From: JAIUNP01 sp020161975
GTDB taxonomy: Bacteria > Pseudomonadota > Alphaproteobacteria > Rhizobiales > Beijerinckiaceae
Direction of reading: 5' to 3'
NCBI GenBank assembly: GCA_036745275.1
Contig: DAIOGK010000003.1
Coordinates: 1-64,000 of the forward strand
Length of the DNA: 64,000 nucleotides
The translations under genes and the position numbers were made by a program. Below the pieces are notes generated by a model. It saw nothing but the letters and a program-made list of their open reading frames with translations. It was not told where the DNA came from and did not search any database. Positions 62,715-64,000 of the stretch are shown here, one piece after another (the stretch's first letter is position 1; every line of letters starts with the position of its first letter).

Positions 62715-62796
62715 GCCGCTCACGCGGCATCCCTCGCAACGGCTCGGCGAACCGTCGGTTCTATGGGTCGCCGCTCACGCGGCGTTCCTCGCAACG
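62715..62796. repeat. REP-like imperfect direct repeat with internal hairpins
   Basis: Two 27-base units (62715-62741 and 62770-62796) differ at two positions and each contains the hairpin GCCGC-TCAC-GCGGC. They lie just after selO. The palindromic unit in an intergenic pair is the layout of REP-type elements. Confidence 0.55.
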
Positions 62797-62823
62797 AAAA
62801 GGGGCGGACAATCCGCCCCTTCG
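62797..62823. terminator. bidirectional intrinsic terminator between selO and glgP
   Basis: Ten-base stem AAGGGGCGGA / TCCGCCCCTT with a CAA loop, preceded by A residues and followed by T-containing sequence, so it can serve the convergent selO and glgP genes. It adjoins the second REP-like unit. Confidence 0.75.
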
Positions 62824-62852
62824 TCTCATTCCCGTTTCCGGTTCCGCCGATC

Positions 62853-64000
62853 TCAGGCTCGCGTTTCCGCGTGCCAGATGTCGGAGGCGTATTCGCGGAT
62901 CGTGCGGTCGGATGAGAACCAGCCCATTCGCGCGGTGTTGTTGATCGATTTCTTCCACCACTCGGCCTTGTCAGTCCAGAGAGCGTCGATCTGGCGCTGG
63001 GTGGTGTAGTAGCTGTCGAAGTCGGCGCAGAGCATGTAGTGGTCGTAGTTGCGCAGCACATCGACGAGTTCGCGGTAGCGGTTCGGATCTTCCGGGGAGA
63101 AGACGCCGCTCGCCAGCGAATCCAGCACCTGGCTCAGCCAGGGCGAGGCGTTGATAGCTGGCACGCCGGAGATGCCTTGCGCGCGGCGGGCTTCCACCTC
63201 GTCGGCTTTCATGCCGAAGATGAAGAAGTTCTCGGCCCCCACATGCTCACGCATTTCCACATTGGCGCCGTCGAGCGTGCCGATGGTCAGGGCACCGTTG
63301 AGGGCAAGCTTCATGTTGCCGGTGCCCGAGGCTTCGGTGCCCGCAGTGGAGATCTGCTCCGACAGGTCAGCGGCCGGAATGATGCTCTCGGCGAGGCTGA
63401 CATTGTAGTTCGGGATAAAGGCGACCTTGAGCAGGCCCCGCACGGTCGGATCGTTGTTGACGATGCGGGCGATGTCGTTGGCCAGCTTGATGATGAGCTT
63501 GGCCATGTGATAGCTCGGCGCCGCCTTGCCGGCGAAGATCTTCACGCGCGGCACAAAGTCACCCGAGGGATTGGCGCGGATGGAATTGTAGAGCGCGACT
63601 GTCTCCAGCAGGTTGAGCAACTGGCGCTTGTATTCATGGATGCGTTTGATCTGGACGTCGAACATCGCCGCCGGATCAACCTTGAAGCCAAGCCGGTCGT
63701 TGATGAGCTTGCCGAGCTTGACCTTGTTGGCATAGCGGATGCGCTCAAGCTTGGCCTGGAAGCCCGCATCGTCAGCCAGCGGCAGGATGTGCGTCAGCTT
63801 TTCCGGATTGTCGAGCACCTCAACGCCCGCTGCCTCGACAAGGGCGCGGGTGAGGGCCGGGTTCGCCTCCATCAGCCAGCGGCGGAAGGTGATGCCGTTG
63901 GTCTTGTTGCGGATGCGGTCCGGGTAGACCGAGTGCAGGTCGTGGAACACGGTCTGCTTCATCAGGTCCGAGTGCAGCGCCGACACGCCGTTTACCGCAT
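62853..64000 (-). CDS. glgP: glycogen phosphorylase GlgP, 3' part
   Basis: C-terminal 381 residues of the PLP-dependent GT35 enzyme that releases glucose-1-phosphate from glycogen; the frame remains open to the window edge (reading AVNGVSALHSDLMK there), so the gene starts outside. Motifs include NKTNGITFRRWL, IKRIHEYKRQLLN and the PLP-binding EASGTGNMKLALNGALTIG. It completes the glg set with glgC, glgA, pgm and glgX-malQ; whether a branching enzyme glgB lies just upstream cannot be seen. Confidence 0.95.
   Translation of the reverse strand, partial: AVNGVSALHSDLMKQTVFHDLHSVYPDRIRNKTNGITFRRWLMEANPALTRALVEAAGVEVLDNPEKLTHILPLADDAGFQAKLERIRYANKVKLGKLINDRLGFKVDPAAMFDVQIKRIHEYKRQLLNLLETVALYNSIRANPSGDFVPRVKIFAGKAAPSYHMAKLIIKLANDIARIVNNDPTVRGLLKVAFIPNYNVSLAESIIPAADLSEQISTAGTEASGTGNMKLALNGALTIGTLDGANVEMREHVGAENFFIFGMKADEVEARRAQGISGVPAINASPWLSQVLDSLASGVFSPEDPNRYRELVDVLRNYDHYMLCADFDSYYTTQRQIDALWTDKAEWWKKSINNTARMGWFSSDRTIREYASDIWHAETRA

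Overview
The window is about 64 kb of GC-rich DNA from a flagellated alphaproteobacterium. The lineage call rests on linked homologues of the Caulobacter-type cell-cycle circuit (ctrA, chpT, sciP, flbD), the DUF1134 envelope protein EipA, a cbb3 oxidase operon with its ccoGHIS assembly genes, and an alphaproteobacterial elongator tRNA-Met. I cannot fix the genus. Genes are tightly packed with many ATGA overlaps. I see no transposase, integrase, phage gene, rRNA or CRISPR array. Only one gene-free stretch exceeds 300 bases, the ctrA/fliI intergenic region.

Layout. (1) 1-6946: cytochrome cbb3 oxidase ccoN(partial)-O-Q-P followed by ccoG-H-I-S. (2) 6995-10237: 5-oxoprolinase pxpB-pxpC-pxpA, facing an orphan UreE-type nickel chaperone with a very histidine-rich tail. 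(3) 10310-20509: envelope block with a secreted peptidoglycan-binding/protease-like protein, divergent from an alpha-2-macroglobulin gene, pbpC (PBP1C) and a periplasmic ligand-binding protein; then an SDR enzyme, a membrane-anchored coiled-coil protein and eipA. (4) 23586-44111: cell cycle, chemotaxis and flagellum: chpT, cheA-W-Y-B, ctrA, fliI-fliJ, flhA-flbD-fliN-fliH-fliG-fliF, sciP, flgD and fliK, interrupted by a GNAT gene, a YbhN-like membrane protein and pdxA. (5) 44268-49908: mnmA, a PmtA-like methyltransferase, tRNA-Met(CAT), an acyltransferase/CelD-like pair and an IclR regulator. (6) 49853-64000: a BtuFDC-like importer, then glycogen metabolism: a single-chain GlgX-MalQ fusion, pgm, glgA, glgC and glgP (partial), with selO inserted.

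How it fits together. ChpT passes phosphate to CtrA; SciP restrains CtrA; CtrA is expected to activate early flagellar operons, and FlbD with sigma-54 the later ones. The DNA agrees. Near-consensus CtrA boxes (7 of 8 TTAA-N7-TTAA bases) lie between eipA and chpT and in front of fliI, fliF and sciP. GANTC (CcrM) sites cluster in the ctrA/fliI and eipA/chpT intergenic regions. A sigma-54-type promoter with an upstream inverted repeat lies in front of fliK-flgD. The glycogen genes form a near-complete synthesis and breakdown set; no branching enzyme is visible.

The points I find most unusual are the GlgX-MalQ fusion and its roughly 100-base overlap with the transporter operon, the orphan His-rich UreE, the CheA with two CheW-like modules and a degenerate receiver domain, a paired direct repeat in the control region of the alpha-2-macroglobulin block, and pdxA relocated to the fliF promoter.
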